The notes under the pieces were generated by a model. The model was not told the origin of the DNA. It was given only the letters and a program-made list of their open reading frames with translations, and searched no databases. Made by a program: the position numbers and the translations under genes. Shown one piece after another: positions 1-11,404 of a stretch of 64,000 bases of DNA. Each line of letters opens with the position of its first letter. Within the stretch, counting starts at the first letter, position 1. The stretch is taken from NCBI GenBank assembly GCA_039707655.1, contig CM077664.1, forward strand, positions 26,400,781 through 26,464,780, read 5' to 3'. This stretch comes from Elymus sibiricus (lineage: Eukaryota > Streptophyta > Magnoliopsida > Poales > Poaceae).

Positions 1-27
1 AAAATGAATAATGAAGAAAAGAAAAGG

Positions 28-221
28 GCCTATGTTTTGCCAGAATGTTGATTCATTCCCCTTCCGGCAAATCCCGGGCACTCGATATGTCCTAGTTTCT
101 AGCACAAGTCATGCCGAAATTCACGGAAATTTTCGGCATGACCTTTGCTAAAAGTGGACATATGGAGCGCCTGAAATTTGCCGGAACGGAAATGAATCAA
201 CATTCCGGCAAAACATAGGCC
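28..221. repeat. Large imperfect palindrome, arms about 97 bases
   Basis: The left arm begins GGCCTATGTTTTGCC at 28 and the right arm ends GGCAAAACATAGGCC at 221. The centre is near 124, where GCCGAAA and TTTCGGC face each other. The arms agree along nearly their whole length, with scattered mismatches. A third, single-arm copy in the right-arm orientation lies at 4944-5046, beside the transposase start. Confidence 0.9.
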
Positions 222-691
222 ACTCAGATATTCTTCGACAATTGTCCATTCAACCAACATTAATCATATCATATTCAACAATTGTAAATAAAAGATATAA
301 TCAACAATAATGGAATATGCAAATGAACATCAATGACATATATCATATAACATCAATCTTGTTTTTTGGTTATATAGCAACAATTACTTTAACCAAGTTT
401 TTGAAAAGAAAAACAATTCTGTTTTTTGTTTATAGCTAAATGCTACTGTTTTTTGTTTAAAGCTAAATGCTACTGTTTTTTGTTTATAGCTACTAGCTAC
501 TAGGTTTCAAATATAAAACAGCTACTATCCTAATAAAAAAACCTAGCTAAATGCCTAGCTACTATCCAACATAAAACTTCTATGAATTATCTGAATTTTG
601 AAGCACTTCAAATTTTCTGAATTTTCTGTCCTACTTCTAATTTTGCATCTTTTTCCCCAATCTTAAAAAAGCCATGGGTTCAAATTTTATT

Positions 692-765
692 CTAGCACTA
701 GGGTTCAAATTTTAATCTAGCACTAGGGTTCAAATTCTAATCTAGCACTAGGGTTCTAGGGTTCA
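692..765 (+). repeat. 25-base tandem repeat, three copies
   Basis: CTAGCACTAGGGTTCAAATT recurs at 692, 717 and 742 with 25-base spacing, followed by degenerate copies of AGGGTTC up to about 788. No function can be assigned. Confidence 0.85.
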
Positions 766-799
766 AAATTCTGCCTCCTAGGGTTCATATGAGATAGAG

Positions 800-800
800 A

Positions 801-832
<32 letters not shown>
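800..832 (+). repeat. GA microsatellite
   Basis: A run of GA dinucleotides, followed by G/A-rich DNA to about 870 and very GC-rich DNA to about 1130. The short reading frames in that GC-rich part look like composition effects. Confidence 0.85.
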
Positions 833-835
<3 letters not shown>

Positions 836-1137
836 GAAGAGGGGAGGGGGAGGAGGGAAGAGGGAAGGGGAGAGGCTTATGGGGCGGTGGCGGCGATGGT
901 GGAGTAGGGGCTCGGGCGGTGGCGGTGAGATCGAGGGCGGACGGCGGTGACGATGGACCGGGCGGCGGTGAAGCAGGGGCTCCGGCGACGGCGACGGAGG
1001 GTGGGCGGCGGGCGACGGACGGGGCCGGCGAAGGAGGGTGTGCGAAGGGCGACGGAGGGCGTGCGGCGTCGGGAGGAGAAGGGGGTTTGGGACGAATGGG
1101 GAATTGGGGGGGGGGAACCGCGCGGGAGTTAACTCAA

Positions 1138-1262
1138 AATAGCACTAGCGCGGATCCAGGACCCGCGCTATAGCTAACTTAGCTATAGCGCGGGTACTAA
1201 AAGCCGCGCTACTGCTATCCTCAGTAGCTGTAGCACGGGTTACAGACCCGCGCTACTGCTAT
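1138..1262. repeat. CACTA-like subterminal repeat cluster
   Basis: Several direct and inverted copies of a TAGCGCGGG / CCCGCGCTA motif and of GCGCTACTGCTA. They resemble the repeats near the 5' terminus at 5541-5900 and probably mark the 3' subterminal zone of a CACTA element. No CACTA terminus follows on the left side, so the boundary is open. 1263-1455 is T/C-rich and holds nothing else I can name. Confidence 0.55.
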
Positions 1263-1455
1263 TCCTTTCTCCTTTTCATTTTTCTATTCCTTTCATTTTT
1301 CTTTTGATTTCCTTTTTCTTTTTTCCTTTCTCCTTTTCCTTTTTCTTTTCCGAAAGACGACTGAGCCGAAAACATGCACATATATATATATGGTGGGAAG
1401 AAGGCATACAATGTATATATATTACATCATTAATTTGACCGATAATGATGGTTTC

Positions 1456-4400
1456 TCAGCTGCGTCGACGACGTTTCACATTGAGCTTCTTTCCTTTCTT
1501 GTTCGTTGTCGAATAATTGAGCCCCTCATTGTGACTTTTTCGGAACCATGGAGTACGATCTTTCTTACGTAATGTAGTCTTGATTCTTCTTTTGACGTAT
1601 GCTTCATCGTCATCATCATCTTCCCTCACCGGGTTGCCGTATTGGTCGTAGTCTTCCTCGTTGGCGACTCCATCCATTCCGACGATGCTCCTTTTGCCTC
1701 TCCTCACGACAACATGGCTGGGATTGGTCGGGTCGGTTATGAAGAAGCATTGTGTCACGTGCTTAGCGTGTACCCATGGCTCAGTTTTGGCGATGATGTT
1801 AACGTTCACGGTAGCACTCTTCGCGTCGGGTATAGACATGGTACTTGTTTTCTCTTAAGATGGCCTTAGCCCATCTAACACGGAACATCGTTGTATCGTG
1901 CAGTCCAGCGTAGTCAAGCTCCCAGATCTCTTCGACCCTTCCGTAGAATCTTTCAGTTGTGCCGTTGGCGTCGGTCATGCATTCAATCGTCACCCCTGAG
2001 TTCTGGTAATCACTGTTCATGTCTTTGGCCTCCGTGTAGAACATGTACCCGTTGATATCGTATGCCTGATAGGTCACGAGGTTGGGCGCGGGGCCATGTG
2101 CTAAGGCATATATGAGCAATCCGTCCGCATTGCCCTCTTCCGGGGGATTAGCAAGAACTTGCTCTTTGAACCAACGCAAGAAAGTGGAGTTGTGCTCTAC
2201 AGTAACTTCGGCGTCCGTCTTGCGCATACCCTGATCACGGTACTTCTTTGCGATGGTTTCTTTGTGCAGTGTCACATAATCTTCTACCGCATCTAGGTAT
2301 TGTAGCACTACTAAGTTAGCCCTGTCAAAGTCGTTCCGTCGACCACGAGTAGTCCACGTGCAATTCCCTCCGGCCGTTATTGTGACCTTCTCCTCCGAGC
2401 CTCCCATGGTGCTTCTTGACGGGCAAACCAACAACAGGGTCTCCGACGCCTAGATAATTCTCGCAAAAGGAGATGCACTCTTGGGTCAGATAGCCCTGGA
2501 CGATGCTCCCATCGGGATGGGACATGTTACGAACGAATCCTTTGATGACCCCATTCATCCTCTCGAACGGCATCATGCTGTGAAGGAATGTCGGCCCGAG
2601 GTCGATGATGTCGTCCACGATGTGGACACACAGATGCACCATGACGTCAAAGAACACGGGCGGGAAGTACATTTTAAGCTCACATAGTATGGCAACGATC
2701 TCTTCCTGTAGCCTTCGGAGCTGCTTCACACTGATGGACTTTCGAGAGATAACATCGAAGAAGTTGCTGAGACCAGTAAGCATGTCATGGACGTGCTTGT
2801 CCATTATCCCTCTAATGGCAACCGGGAGTATCTGCGTCATCATCACGTGACAGTCGTGAGACTTCATCCCGCTGAACCTTTTCTTCCTGGTGTCTAGAAA
2901 TCTGCTTATCTTCCCACAGTAACCGGAACTGACTTTGATTCCCGTAAGGCACTTGATGAATTGATTGATCTCCTTCGCACTTAAGGTGAAGCAAGAAGGG
3001 GGGCAATAATTCTCCTCCTTCCTGTTGGCTTTTCTGCCCCTTTCCCCCGCCTCCGTCTCCGTCTCCTCCGTCGACTTTTTACGGGGCAGCATGTGGAGAT
3101 CTCCCCTGATCTCCAAATCTTCCAAGTCTTTCCTTACCCTCGGCCCATCCTTGGTCTTCTCCGGCATGTTCATCAGTGTGCCAAGCAAGCTCTCGAGGAC
3201 ATTCTTCGTGATATGCATTTGATCAAGGCAATGAGGCGTGTCGTGATTGGGCCAGTAGTCCAAGTCCCAGAAAACAGACCTCGTTTTCCATACCTTCAGC
3301 AGCGGTTCCGGCGCCTTTTTCATCTTTCCCGGCGCGGGGCACTGTTCCCAGTTTTTCAATAGCTCGTTGATTTCGGTGCCGCTCCTCTTACGTGGAGGTC
3401 CTCGATGCTCAGCCAAACCATTGAATAGATCTCCACGTTTTCTCCACGGGTCATCCTTCTCGAGCCATCTACGATGCCCCATGTACACGATTTTCCCAGA
3501 CCCGCCATCTTTCGTTAACGTTAGCTGCTGAGACATTGTATCATCCATGCACCTTGTGCATCCGCAGTATTCGTGGCACACCTGGCCTGAGACATACCCG
3601 TAACCGAGATAGTCGTGCACCGTCGTCATCAACGCGGCTCTCATATAGAAATAATCTCCTGTGCTGGCGTCCCATGTCTTGACCGGTGATTTCCATAACG
3701 GGTGTAGCTCCTCTTTCAGTAGCCCCAGATACAGGTTAATATCATTTCCCAGTTGTTTCGGCCCTTGAATTAGCATGCTCATGTGTATAAACTTTGTCTT
3801 CATGCACTTCCATGGGGGGAGGTTGTACATCCATACAAAGACAGGCCATGTGCTGTGGTTGGTGTTCTGGTTTCCATACGGATTCATGCCATTGGTACTC
3901 GCGCCAAGCATGATGTTCCTTGCATCTGCTGCGAAAAATTGATATTCGGCGTTGAATGCTCTCCACTGGCGAGCATCTGCGAGGTGTCTCAGCTTCGGAT
4001 CATCTCCATCGTCGGGCTTCTTCCTCTCCGCGTGCCAGCGCATGAGCTTTGCTTCCTTAGGATCTACGAAATACCGCTGCAGACGGGGAGGGATCGGAAA
4101 GTACCATACAACTTTCTGAGGAGCTTTCTTTCCGGACTTCTTGTATCGAGATGCATTGCACACTGGACAGCTGGTTTTTTCCGCGTGCTCCTTCCGATAA
4201 ATTATGCAATCGTTGATGCATGCGTGGTATCTAATGTGCGGAAGATCAAGAGGGCAAATGATTTTCTTGGCCTCCTCGACACTAGTAGGACACACGTTCC
4301 CCGCGGGAAGAACTTTATTATGTAGATGCTTCAAATGCTCATACAATGGAGTCTTCGAGTCTACTTCCAGTTGCGCCAGCTTGGCCTCCTCTCTAGAAGT

Positions 4401-4943
4401 AGCTCTGTTGGTAGTCGTATTCTTGCGAAGCAGGTCTCGAACATGAGGGTCCTGCACGACTGAACTTAGTCGCGCCGAAGACTGCGGCGTGTCCGCCGCC
4501 TCTTCTCCGCCATGTCCAGACTCTTCTTCGCCGTGTCCGGAATCTTCTCCGTCGCCATGTCCAGACTATTTCCCACCGCCATGTCCGGCGCCATCGTCTT
4601 CGGGTCGATCGGTCATCTCTTCATCTAGCCCCATGTCGTTATTGCCTGCCATGTGGACGTCCTCATCATCATCTTCACTTATCCACCGAGTATAGCCATC
4701 CATGAAACCATTCATGAGCAGGTGCGCCTTCAAACTGCCACGATCAAAGGGGTCCAAAATGACTCCTTCTTTGCATCTTGTACACGGACATCTAATCCCA
4801 GTCCGATTATTTGCATACATGTCCGTCACCGCGGATTGCAAGTATCGCTCCACCTTCCTTCCACTCACCTTCATGACCGACTGCGCGGTATAACAAGCAA
4901 AAGGATTATAAACAAAATGCATGCATGCATCAAAGTCATACAA
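1456..4943 (-). pseudogene. CACTA transposase (tnp2 / Transposase_21 family), broken
   Basis: In CACTA elements this protein binds the terminal repeats and cuts the element out. Reading from 4943 down, the order is as follows. A Transpos_assoc-type domain (about 4870-4650) has the CPCTRC zinc-binding motif and is followed by an acidic tail. Repeated SGHG motifs (about 4600-4480) come next. The tnp2 core (about 4440-2900) includes the CPVCN and YHACINDC motifs. A DUF4218-like domain (about 2850-2460) and a DUF4216-like domain plus basic C-terminus (about 2340-1456) complete it. The gene is disabled by an in-frame TAG at 4566-4568 (the same frame continues on both sides), a frameshift near 2340, and another near 1840 within the DUF4216 part. 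The first few codons upstream of MKVSGRK look intronic or degenerate, so the true start is not fixed. Domain names come from recognised family motifs. Confidence 0.85.
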
Positions 4944-5046
4944 AAATTTGGCATGACCTTGCCTAAAAATAGGACATATCGAGTTTGCTCAAAATTCGCC
5001 GAAACGGAAATAAATCGACATTTCGGCAAAACATAAGCAACTCAGG
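4944..5046 (+). repeat. Single-arm copy of the 28-221 palindrome
   Basis: This stretch aligns with the right arm of the palindrome (125-222) over about 95 bases, sharing GGCATGACC, GGACATAT and CGGCAAAACATA blocks in the same order. It directly adjoins the start of the transposase reading frame, so it would lie in its leader or first intron. Confidence 0.85.
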
Positions 5047-5540
5047 GGGCATGTCACTCGCACAAATCCCTTCATATCGCAAACACACATATTCCCATTC
5101 TTGAAATGCACAACTTTTTACTCACCTATCTCCCGAGAGAGATCGAGCACGGTTAGATGAGGCCTTCACTACCTATAGGGATCGAAAGTGGATGGCTAGC
5201 TAGCTAGATCTAGTTGTTGGGAGGAGCTAGAGATGACTCTAGCTAACTAATGGAGAGGGAGAGAGATGAGCTAGGTAGCTATGAGACAAATCTCGGAGTG
5301 GGAAAGGGATATATATGTATGGAAGGAGGGAGAGCCAAATAAATGAGGAAGATAGAGAAAAGAGACCATTTATGGAGGAGAATTATGGTGGAGGGGGGCA
5401 TTAATGGGGAGAGAAGAGAGGTAGAAGGAAGAGAAAAGAAGGGCAATAATGGTGGAGAAGTAACTTAGAGAGGGGAGAGGGCAAAGGGGAGGAGGAAGGG
5501 GGAGGGGGGAGGGGGTGGGTGAAAAGGTGGCAGCAGCCAC
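5047..5540 (-). promoter_or_regulatory. Probable leader and promoter region of CACTA A transposase
   Basis: No reading frame of interest. The DNA is purine-rich on the plus strand. A TATA-like stretch (ATATATAT) lies at about 5309-5316, oriented to serve the minus-strand transposase. This placement is inference only. Confidence 0.35.
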
Positions 5541-5900
5541 GCCTAGTAGTAGCGTTGTATTTATGCCGGCGCTACTGCTAAGGTGCATAGTAGTAGAGCT
5601 TGTTCGGAGCAGCGCTATTACTAAGTGGGGCCCATTAGTAGTAGCGGTTTTATCAGAGCCGGCGCTACTGCTAAAACTTTAGCAGTAGCGCTGTATTTTG
5701 GAGGGCCCTACTACTACAGCTAGGGTCGGTGGGCACGTTGGGGCCCACTTAGCAGTAGCGCGGCAAGTATTTCCAGCGCTACTGCTAATGCCTTACTTGT
5801 AGCGCTGTCCAAATCCAACGCTACTGCTAAGTAGCAGCAGCGCTGCTTATTTTCCCGTGCTACTACTAATGTTCTACCTATAAGCTTTTCCCTAGTAGTG
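5541..5900 (-). repeat. CACTA A 5' terminal and subterminal repeats
   Basis: About a dozen copies of a 12-15 base motif (AGCAGTAGCGC and its reverse complement GCGCTACTGCT) in both orientations, ending in the terminal CACTACTAGGG on the minus strand at 5900. Such clusters are the transposase binding zone in this superfamily. Confidence 0.85.
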
Positions 5901-7565
5901 ACATACCCGACGTGCCTCTCGAAGATCCTCCTCGGATGGGTCTCGTCACCCCATTCTTGCCTGTACCTCCACAAAAAACAATTGGCACCCGAGGACCCGA
6001 GCTCGGGAGGGGACCTCGGTCGTCATCAGATAGGCTAAGCAAGTGGCCCATCTACGTCTTCATGGCATGACCTTGGCCAGCGTCATTGTGGTGGCGCTTA
6101 TCCAAGGAATTCAGCCCTTATAGCAACGCGCCCACCCCATGTGGAAATTCAACGGCGTCCATGACTCGACTCATGCCCTTCGAGGAGAATTTCATGAGCG
6201 TCAAACGCTCATGAAAATGCTCACGTCGATATTCAAAGGCGAGGAATCGAATGTCCTCAGGGAGCCCCGATATGATGGCTTTTCCTCCCATAAGCCCACA
6301 TACACAGTAAGTTTTTACAATTAATTCATTTTTCTTTCGAACAGGGTATATAACTGCCTAATTAGCTTTTCACTTCGCCTAACCAGGATTGGAAGCAATG
6401 GTCTCTCAAGCTGGACTCCCCAGCTCCTCAACTGGATATCCGGGATCCTGACAGTGAGCTCGGCCTGGCCGAGGATACTCACACTGACTTCATTTATCGT
6501 GATGGCATTTTTTACCAAGAGGGCATTGACGGTAAGCAAATTGTCATCATTATTGACTGCCCGAGCATGATCCTGGCTCAAGGCAACACGGTGGGCACCG
6601 GGCATCCGACCTCGAAAAAGCGAGCCACCAACACAAGCGCTGCTCGATCCAGAGGCGTCTTTGTCCCTTCTTCTGAGGATGGTCATCGGTCTAAACGTAT
6701 GAGGCAGACCTCCAAGGTGGCCTCGACTCAAACTGGAGCCCATATAGGTAGAACTCCAGGACCGACCATTGGCCGGGCTAACACCAAGGAGCAGGTGCCT
6801 CGAGGGCCTTCCGCTTCTACTCAGTAAGCGTAGCATCCTCGTTTTATCAAAAGGGTCTTTGTAGTTTGTTCGGAGAGCCTATTATGATGCTTGCTCTGCC
6901 CGATTTGCAGATCCAACCGTGCTGCCAAGGGCAACGTGCATGTGCCTCCAATGCCAGGTTCAGTGACAGAACCTACCGTTCTTCCTCGACCGACAGCTCC
7001 TGGGGGCGCACAAAGTGCCGCCTAGGAGGAGTCTTCGATGATGTCCGTGACTCCCTCCGAGTACGAGAGCATGCTGCGGCACAGAGAAAAGAAGATTTCC
7101 CTTAATATTTACACTTTTATAGCTCAGCAACAAGATGCTCTTCAGTCGGTGGATGAGTGCATCGGCGCTGCATGCTTGGGGCTTAAGACGTCGTCGCAGT
7201 TTTTCCAAGGACTTGGAGGCACGAAATTTCTTCTGATTGAATTATCAGTCCTCGAACACACAGTAGCCCTCAAGGTGTGCGTCGGCTTCACGTCGGGGTA
7301 GACCTGTCAGGATTTACACTTGCTTCAAAAGGGTGTTGAACCGTTTTTCGAGGTGTCCTTTTGACGGGGAAGACGTCAAAAAAGCTCCTCGGACTTGTGT
7401 AATAGAAAACCACAAAGTGCAGTAGCCCCCGAGACTCTGGCCGAGTGCTTGCATTTGACCTTAGAATCGACACAACTTCCTCTATGGGTCATATATTTTT
7501 AGAAACGCAGTCCAGTAGCCCCCGAGCCTTAGGTTGGACGCAACCGGCCGACCTAAAGATCGACG
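5901..7565 (+). mobile_element. Degenerate Gypsy-like retrotransposon remnant
   Basis: This is the DNA into which CACTA A inserted. It contains short plus-strand exon-like pieces (see 6139-6825), then non-coding DNA with the phrase AGTAGCCCCCGAG twice (7419 and 7510), a composition seen in 3' regions of Triticeae Gypsy elements. No LTR boundary, gag-pol motif or TSD is visible. The lineage is a guess from style, not from a decisive motif. Confidence 0.4.
6139..6825 (+). pseudogene. Unrecognised retroelement-associated exon pieces
   Basis: A first piece from 6139 (starts MWKFNGVHDS) reads open to about 6308. It is followed by a GTAAGT-like donor at about 6309 and a plausible acceptor CCAG at about 6394. 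A second open piece runs from 6395 (starts DWKQWSLKLDSP) through an acidic stretch to about 6535, and a basic, Ser/Arg-rich piece ends at 6825. The pieces look like a spliced protein carried by the flanking retroelement remnant. I do not recognise a domain and propose no function. Confidence 0.35.
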
Positions 7566-8380
7566 TGCAGGAAATATGCCCTAGAGGCAATAATAAATGT
7601 TATTATTTATTTCCATGTTCATAATTATGTTTATATTCCATGCTATAACTGCAATGGTCCTTGAGTTCGTATATCCATAAAGTCTCAAAGGAAAACCCAT
7701 ATGCACGTGTGGAATAATAAATGGTAAAATGTATTCCTAGTCGTGCCTCTAAGACTAGCTCAAGTGTTGCATGATGATTACATTTTCCTGATCATGGGCA
7801 TGTCTATGCCAGCAACTTTGAGGACACAATGTTAGAAGAACACGTGTGGAACCGACCCAATTGATGTTATGCTATGAGATACATTCGTCACAACTTAATG
7901 GTATATAACACAGAGAAAGTTAGTGTTTGCATTATTCCTTTGACCATGAGAGTATCAAGTTCCTTCATGTTTGCTTCACGAACTTTGGTGTTTGTTAAAC
8001 GTCATCCATAACAGGGTGGCTATTACGGCGGCTTACGGGTTCATGGAAAATTATGACAAGGGACTAGATAGCTCAAGACTGGCATTTGCTCCACCGACAA
8101 TGGAGAGATATTCTTGGGGCCCTCTCGGTGTTATGGTATCCATCATCATCTAGCCAGACACAGTGTGATTTGATCACAGGGATGCCGGAACATGGGAACA
8201 AGAAAAGAGAACAAAACCGGTAACACGGAAACTCGCACAGTGGACAAAGTTGTTAAGTCACGGGGATGCCTATAAATCTCACCTCGGGTTTTTGTAACAT
8301 ATCGTGAAGCAATAAGAAAAACACACGGAAACTAAAGGTTCACTCCAATATTCATTCGTGAGGGTATAGGGGTCAATATG

Positions 8381-10240
8381 TGTTGGGGAACGTTGCATGG
8401 GAAACAAAAATTTTCCTACGCACACACAAGATCTATCCATGGTGATGAGCATCTACGAGAGGGAGAGTGAATCTACATACCCTTGTAGATCGCTAAGCGG
8501 AAGCGTTAAGAAACGCGGTTGATGTAGTCGAACGTCTCCGCGATCCAAATCGCAAGTCGTCCCTCGATCCGATCACGAACTAGTGCCGAACGAACGGCAC
8601 CTCCGCGTTCAACACACGTACGGCTTGATGATGCCTTCACCTCCTCGATCCAGCGAGCGATGGTGAAGTAGTAGATGAGTTCCGGCAGCACAACGGCGTG
8701 GTGATGGTGGTGAGGAACAATCTCTGCAGGGCTTTGCCAAGCTCTACGGAGATTATGACGGGAGAACAAGAGGGTTAGGGTTGCCGACACACGGCTTGGG
8801 AAATCTTAATGTGTCCCGTGTGCTAACCCTGCCCCTCTATTTATATGTTGAGCCTTGGGGTCTAAACTTGGAGTAAAAGCCTCCTCCAGGTCGGTTTGGC
8901 CCGCAGGGAAAGAGTCCAACTCGGATCCCTGCAGTACCGCGCACAAGCGGTAGTACCGCTCACGAGCGGTAGTACCGCTTGAGCGGTAGTACCGCTTCAC
9001 ACAAGCGGTAGTACCGCTTATGCGGTAGTACCGCTTCACACAAGCGGTAGTACTGCTTACGCGGTAGTACTGCCTTACCAGCGGTAGTACCGCTTAAGGC
9101 AGCAGCAAAACTTCCTGTTGCACTTTCCAATACCTGGTGGGCTTTATCCCTTTGGCTCATATAAAGTGTTGCTGCACCCGAACACTTCGGTAAACATCCG
9201 GAACCCGTTCCGGTGAATTCCGGAACCCTTCCGGAGATCAAAACACTATTATCACACATATCAATCTTTACCTCCGGACTATTCCGGAGATCCTCGTCAT
9301 GTCCGGGATCTTATCCGGGATTCCGAACAACCTTTGGTCACCAACAAAATAACTCAACTATACTAATCGTCACCAAACGTTAAGTGTGTAGACCCTGCGG
9401 GTTCGAGAACTATGTAGACATGACCGAGACACCTCTACGATCAATAACCAATAGCGGGACCTGGATGCCCATATTGGCTCCTACATATTCTACGAAGATC
9501 TTTATCGGTCGAACCTCTATGTCAAGGATTCAGTTAATCCCGTATGCTGTTCCCTTTGTTCTTCGGTATGTTACTTGCCCGAGATTCGATCGTCGGTATC
9601 TCTATACCTAGTTCAATCTCGTTACCGGCAAGTCTCTTTACTCGTTCCGTAATACAAGATCCTGTGGCTAACATTTTAGTCACATTGCTTGCAAGGCTCA
9701 TTGTGATGTTGTATTACCGAGTGGGCCTTGAGATACCTCTCCGTCACACGGAGTAACAAATCCCAGTCTTGATCCATGCCAACCCAACAGACACCCTCGG
9801 AGATACCTGTAGAGCACCTTTATAGTCACCCAGTTACGTTACGACGTTTGATACACACAAGGTACTCCTCCGATGTCAGGGAGTTGCATGATCTCATGGT
9901 CATAGGAACAGATACTTGACATGCACAAAACAATAGCAATAAACTGACACGATCATATGCTACGTTTATAGTTTGGGTCTTGTCCACCACATCATTCTCC
10001 TAATGATGTGATCCCGTTATCAAATGACATCTCATGTCCATGGCTAGGAAACCTTAACCATCTTTGATCAACGAGCTAGTTAACTAGAGGCTTACTAGGG
10101 ACACAGTGTTGTTTATGTACCCACACATGTATTTGAGTTTCCAATCAATACAATTATAGCATGGATAATAAACGATTATCATGAACAAGGAAATATAATA
10201 ATAACCAATTTATTATTGCCTCTAGGGCATATTTCCAACA
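8381..10240 (-). mobile_element. Solo LTR, BARE/Angela-type Copia
   Basis: It reads TGTTGGGGAACGTTGC at 8381 and ends GGGCATATTTCCAACA at 10240, so in its own orientation it starts TGTTGGAAATATGCC and ends CCCCAACA. It is flanked by a perfect 5-base TSD, ATATG, at 8376-8380 and 10241-10245, with no internal region. This is the classic product of recombination between the two LTRs of one element. Its TATA box (TATAAATA on the minus strand) is at 8837-8845. Confidence 0.93.
8946..9094 (-). repeat. Array of palindromic GCGGTAGTACCGC units
   Basis: Eight copies of AGCGGTAGTACCGCT or a close variant, spaced 16-30 bases apart. Each unit is itself a palindrome with 6-7 base arms around a single centre base. 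The array lies upstream of the LTR TATA box in the LTR's own orientation. Confidence 0.9.
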
Positions 10241-11390
10241 ATATGGGTGTCCACGGTTCCGCTATTGATCATTGATCGGAAAGTGTTCCGGTCATGTCTA
10301 TATTTCACCGAACCTACAGGGTCACACACTTAAGGGTCATCTATCTGCTGAGTACTAGGAAAGGAGTCTGAGAGAAAGTCACCGGAAAAGTTTCGGAGGC
10401 ACTGAAAAAGTTTCAGAGAGAAAACCGAAAGTGTTTTGAAGTCACCGGAAAAGTTTCGGAGAGAAAACCGAAAATTATTTTGGAGTAAACCATCATACCG
10501 GAAAGGTTTCGGTACACGTCTAGAATTATTTTAGAGGGCGCCAGAAATATTCTGGGACCTTCTAGAATTTTTTCGGAGAGAATGTGTGGAAAAACATCTT
10601 GTCCCAGCGAGAGGGGACAAGATCCCATGATTTGTGGGGCTGGTTTTATGGGGGCGCCCCTTTAGGGGGCAGCCCCCTTTTGGTGGATGGATATTGGGGG
10701 GGGGGGGCGCTCTCATGGGGGGCAACCCCCACATTTAGTGGGATGTGTTGGGAGGAGGTGGAGCCCCCCTTGTGGGTGCCCCATTTAGGCCGGCCAAGGT
10801 AGTGGAGGGGGCCCCCCATGGGGCAACCTCCCACCTTTGGTGGGTTCATGTTTTTGGAGGGGGGGGCCCTTTGGGTTCCTTCCTCCAAGCCCCAACCAGC
10901 CCCTCTCCCTCTATAAATAGAGGAGAGGGCAGCCACTTCACAACACACAAGTTCATACTCAAGTTTCTCACCACATGGCATGCAATGATCTGCCTCTCCT
11001 TCTCTCCCTCCACGAACTAGTTTTGTAGCGCCAAAAGGCTGACTAGTCTCCGGTAGGGATTAGTTTTGGACGGCAAAGCCCTACTGGATAGGTGACACCG
11101 TATGTGTGCAACCCAGTAGAGAGGTCATACGTTCGATCTTCTATTCGAGGGAGTGTCCGAGGTTCTGTCCGAGGGACTGATCGAGGGGCTGTTCGAGGAA
11201 GAAAATCCTCATGGTTGGGAGGTTGTAAATTCCTAGCTGCGGGGATGTGCACTAATGATCTTCACCAACTCTACTTCCACTGTGCTACGAGTTGGTAACG
11301 ATCAGATCAAACCTTGTATGCATCTTCATAGTGGTCCTAGGCTGGTGCGTAGGACGGAAATTTTTTGTTTTCTGCTGCGTTACCCTACAG

Positions 11391-11404
11391 TGGCATCATG
11401 AGCC
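11391..11404 (+). other. Primer-binding-like site of Copia A
   Basis: TGGCATCATGAGCC follows the LTR end CCCTACA after one base. It resembles the initiator-methionine tRNA site TGGTATCAGAGCC of plant Copia elements, with changes. Confidence 0.65.

Larger units (their letters stand above)
1..5900 (-). mobile_element. CACTA (En/Spm-type) DNA transposon A, left end not seen
   Basis: The right terminus is at 5900. Read on the minus strand it starts CACTACTAGGGAAAAGC, the CACTA terminal motif, followed by subterminal repeats. A tnp2-type transposase lies inside on the minus strand, so 5900 is the 5' end. No matching 3' terminus was found in 1-1455: the element either continues past the window or is truncated. 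The flanking triplet after 5900 is ACA, the expected TSD length for the superfamily, but its partner cannot be checked. Assigning 1-1130 to this same element is inference, supported by a sequence block shared between 28-221 and 4944-5046. Confidence 0.8.
7566..11389 (+). repeat. 5' LTR of Copia A, split by a solo LTR
   Basis: Two LTR pieces, 7566-8380 and 10246-11389, join across the solo LTR to give about 1.96 kb. A TATA box, CTATAAATAG, lies at 10911-10920. The LTR ends CCCTACA at 11389, next to a primer-binding-like site. The second half carries repeated TCACCGGAAAAGTTTCGG motifs (10380-10520) and G/C homopolymer blocks (10650-10870). Confidence 0.75.

Noticed and set aside
919..1173. 84-codon Gly/Arg-rich frame
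   Set aside because: A second frame is open across the same GCG/GGC-rich DNA, which points to composition, not coding.
10413..11020. Several 67-111 codon frames in the Copia A LTR
   Set aside because: They overlap on both strands within LTR DNA containing G and C homopolymers, and have no family resemblance.
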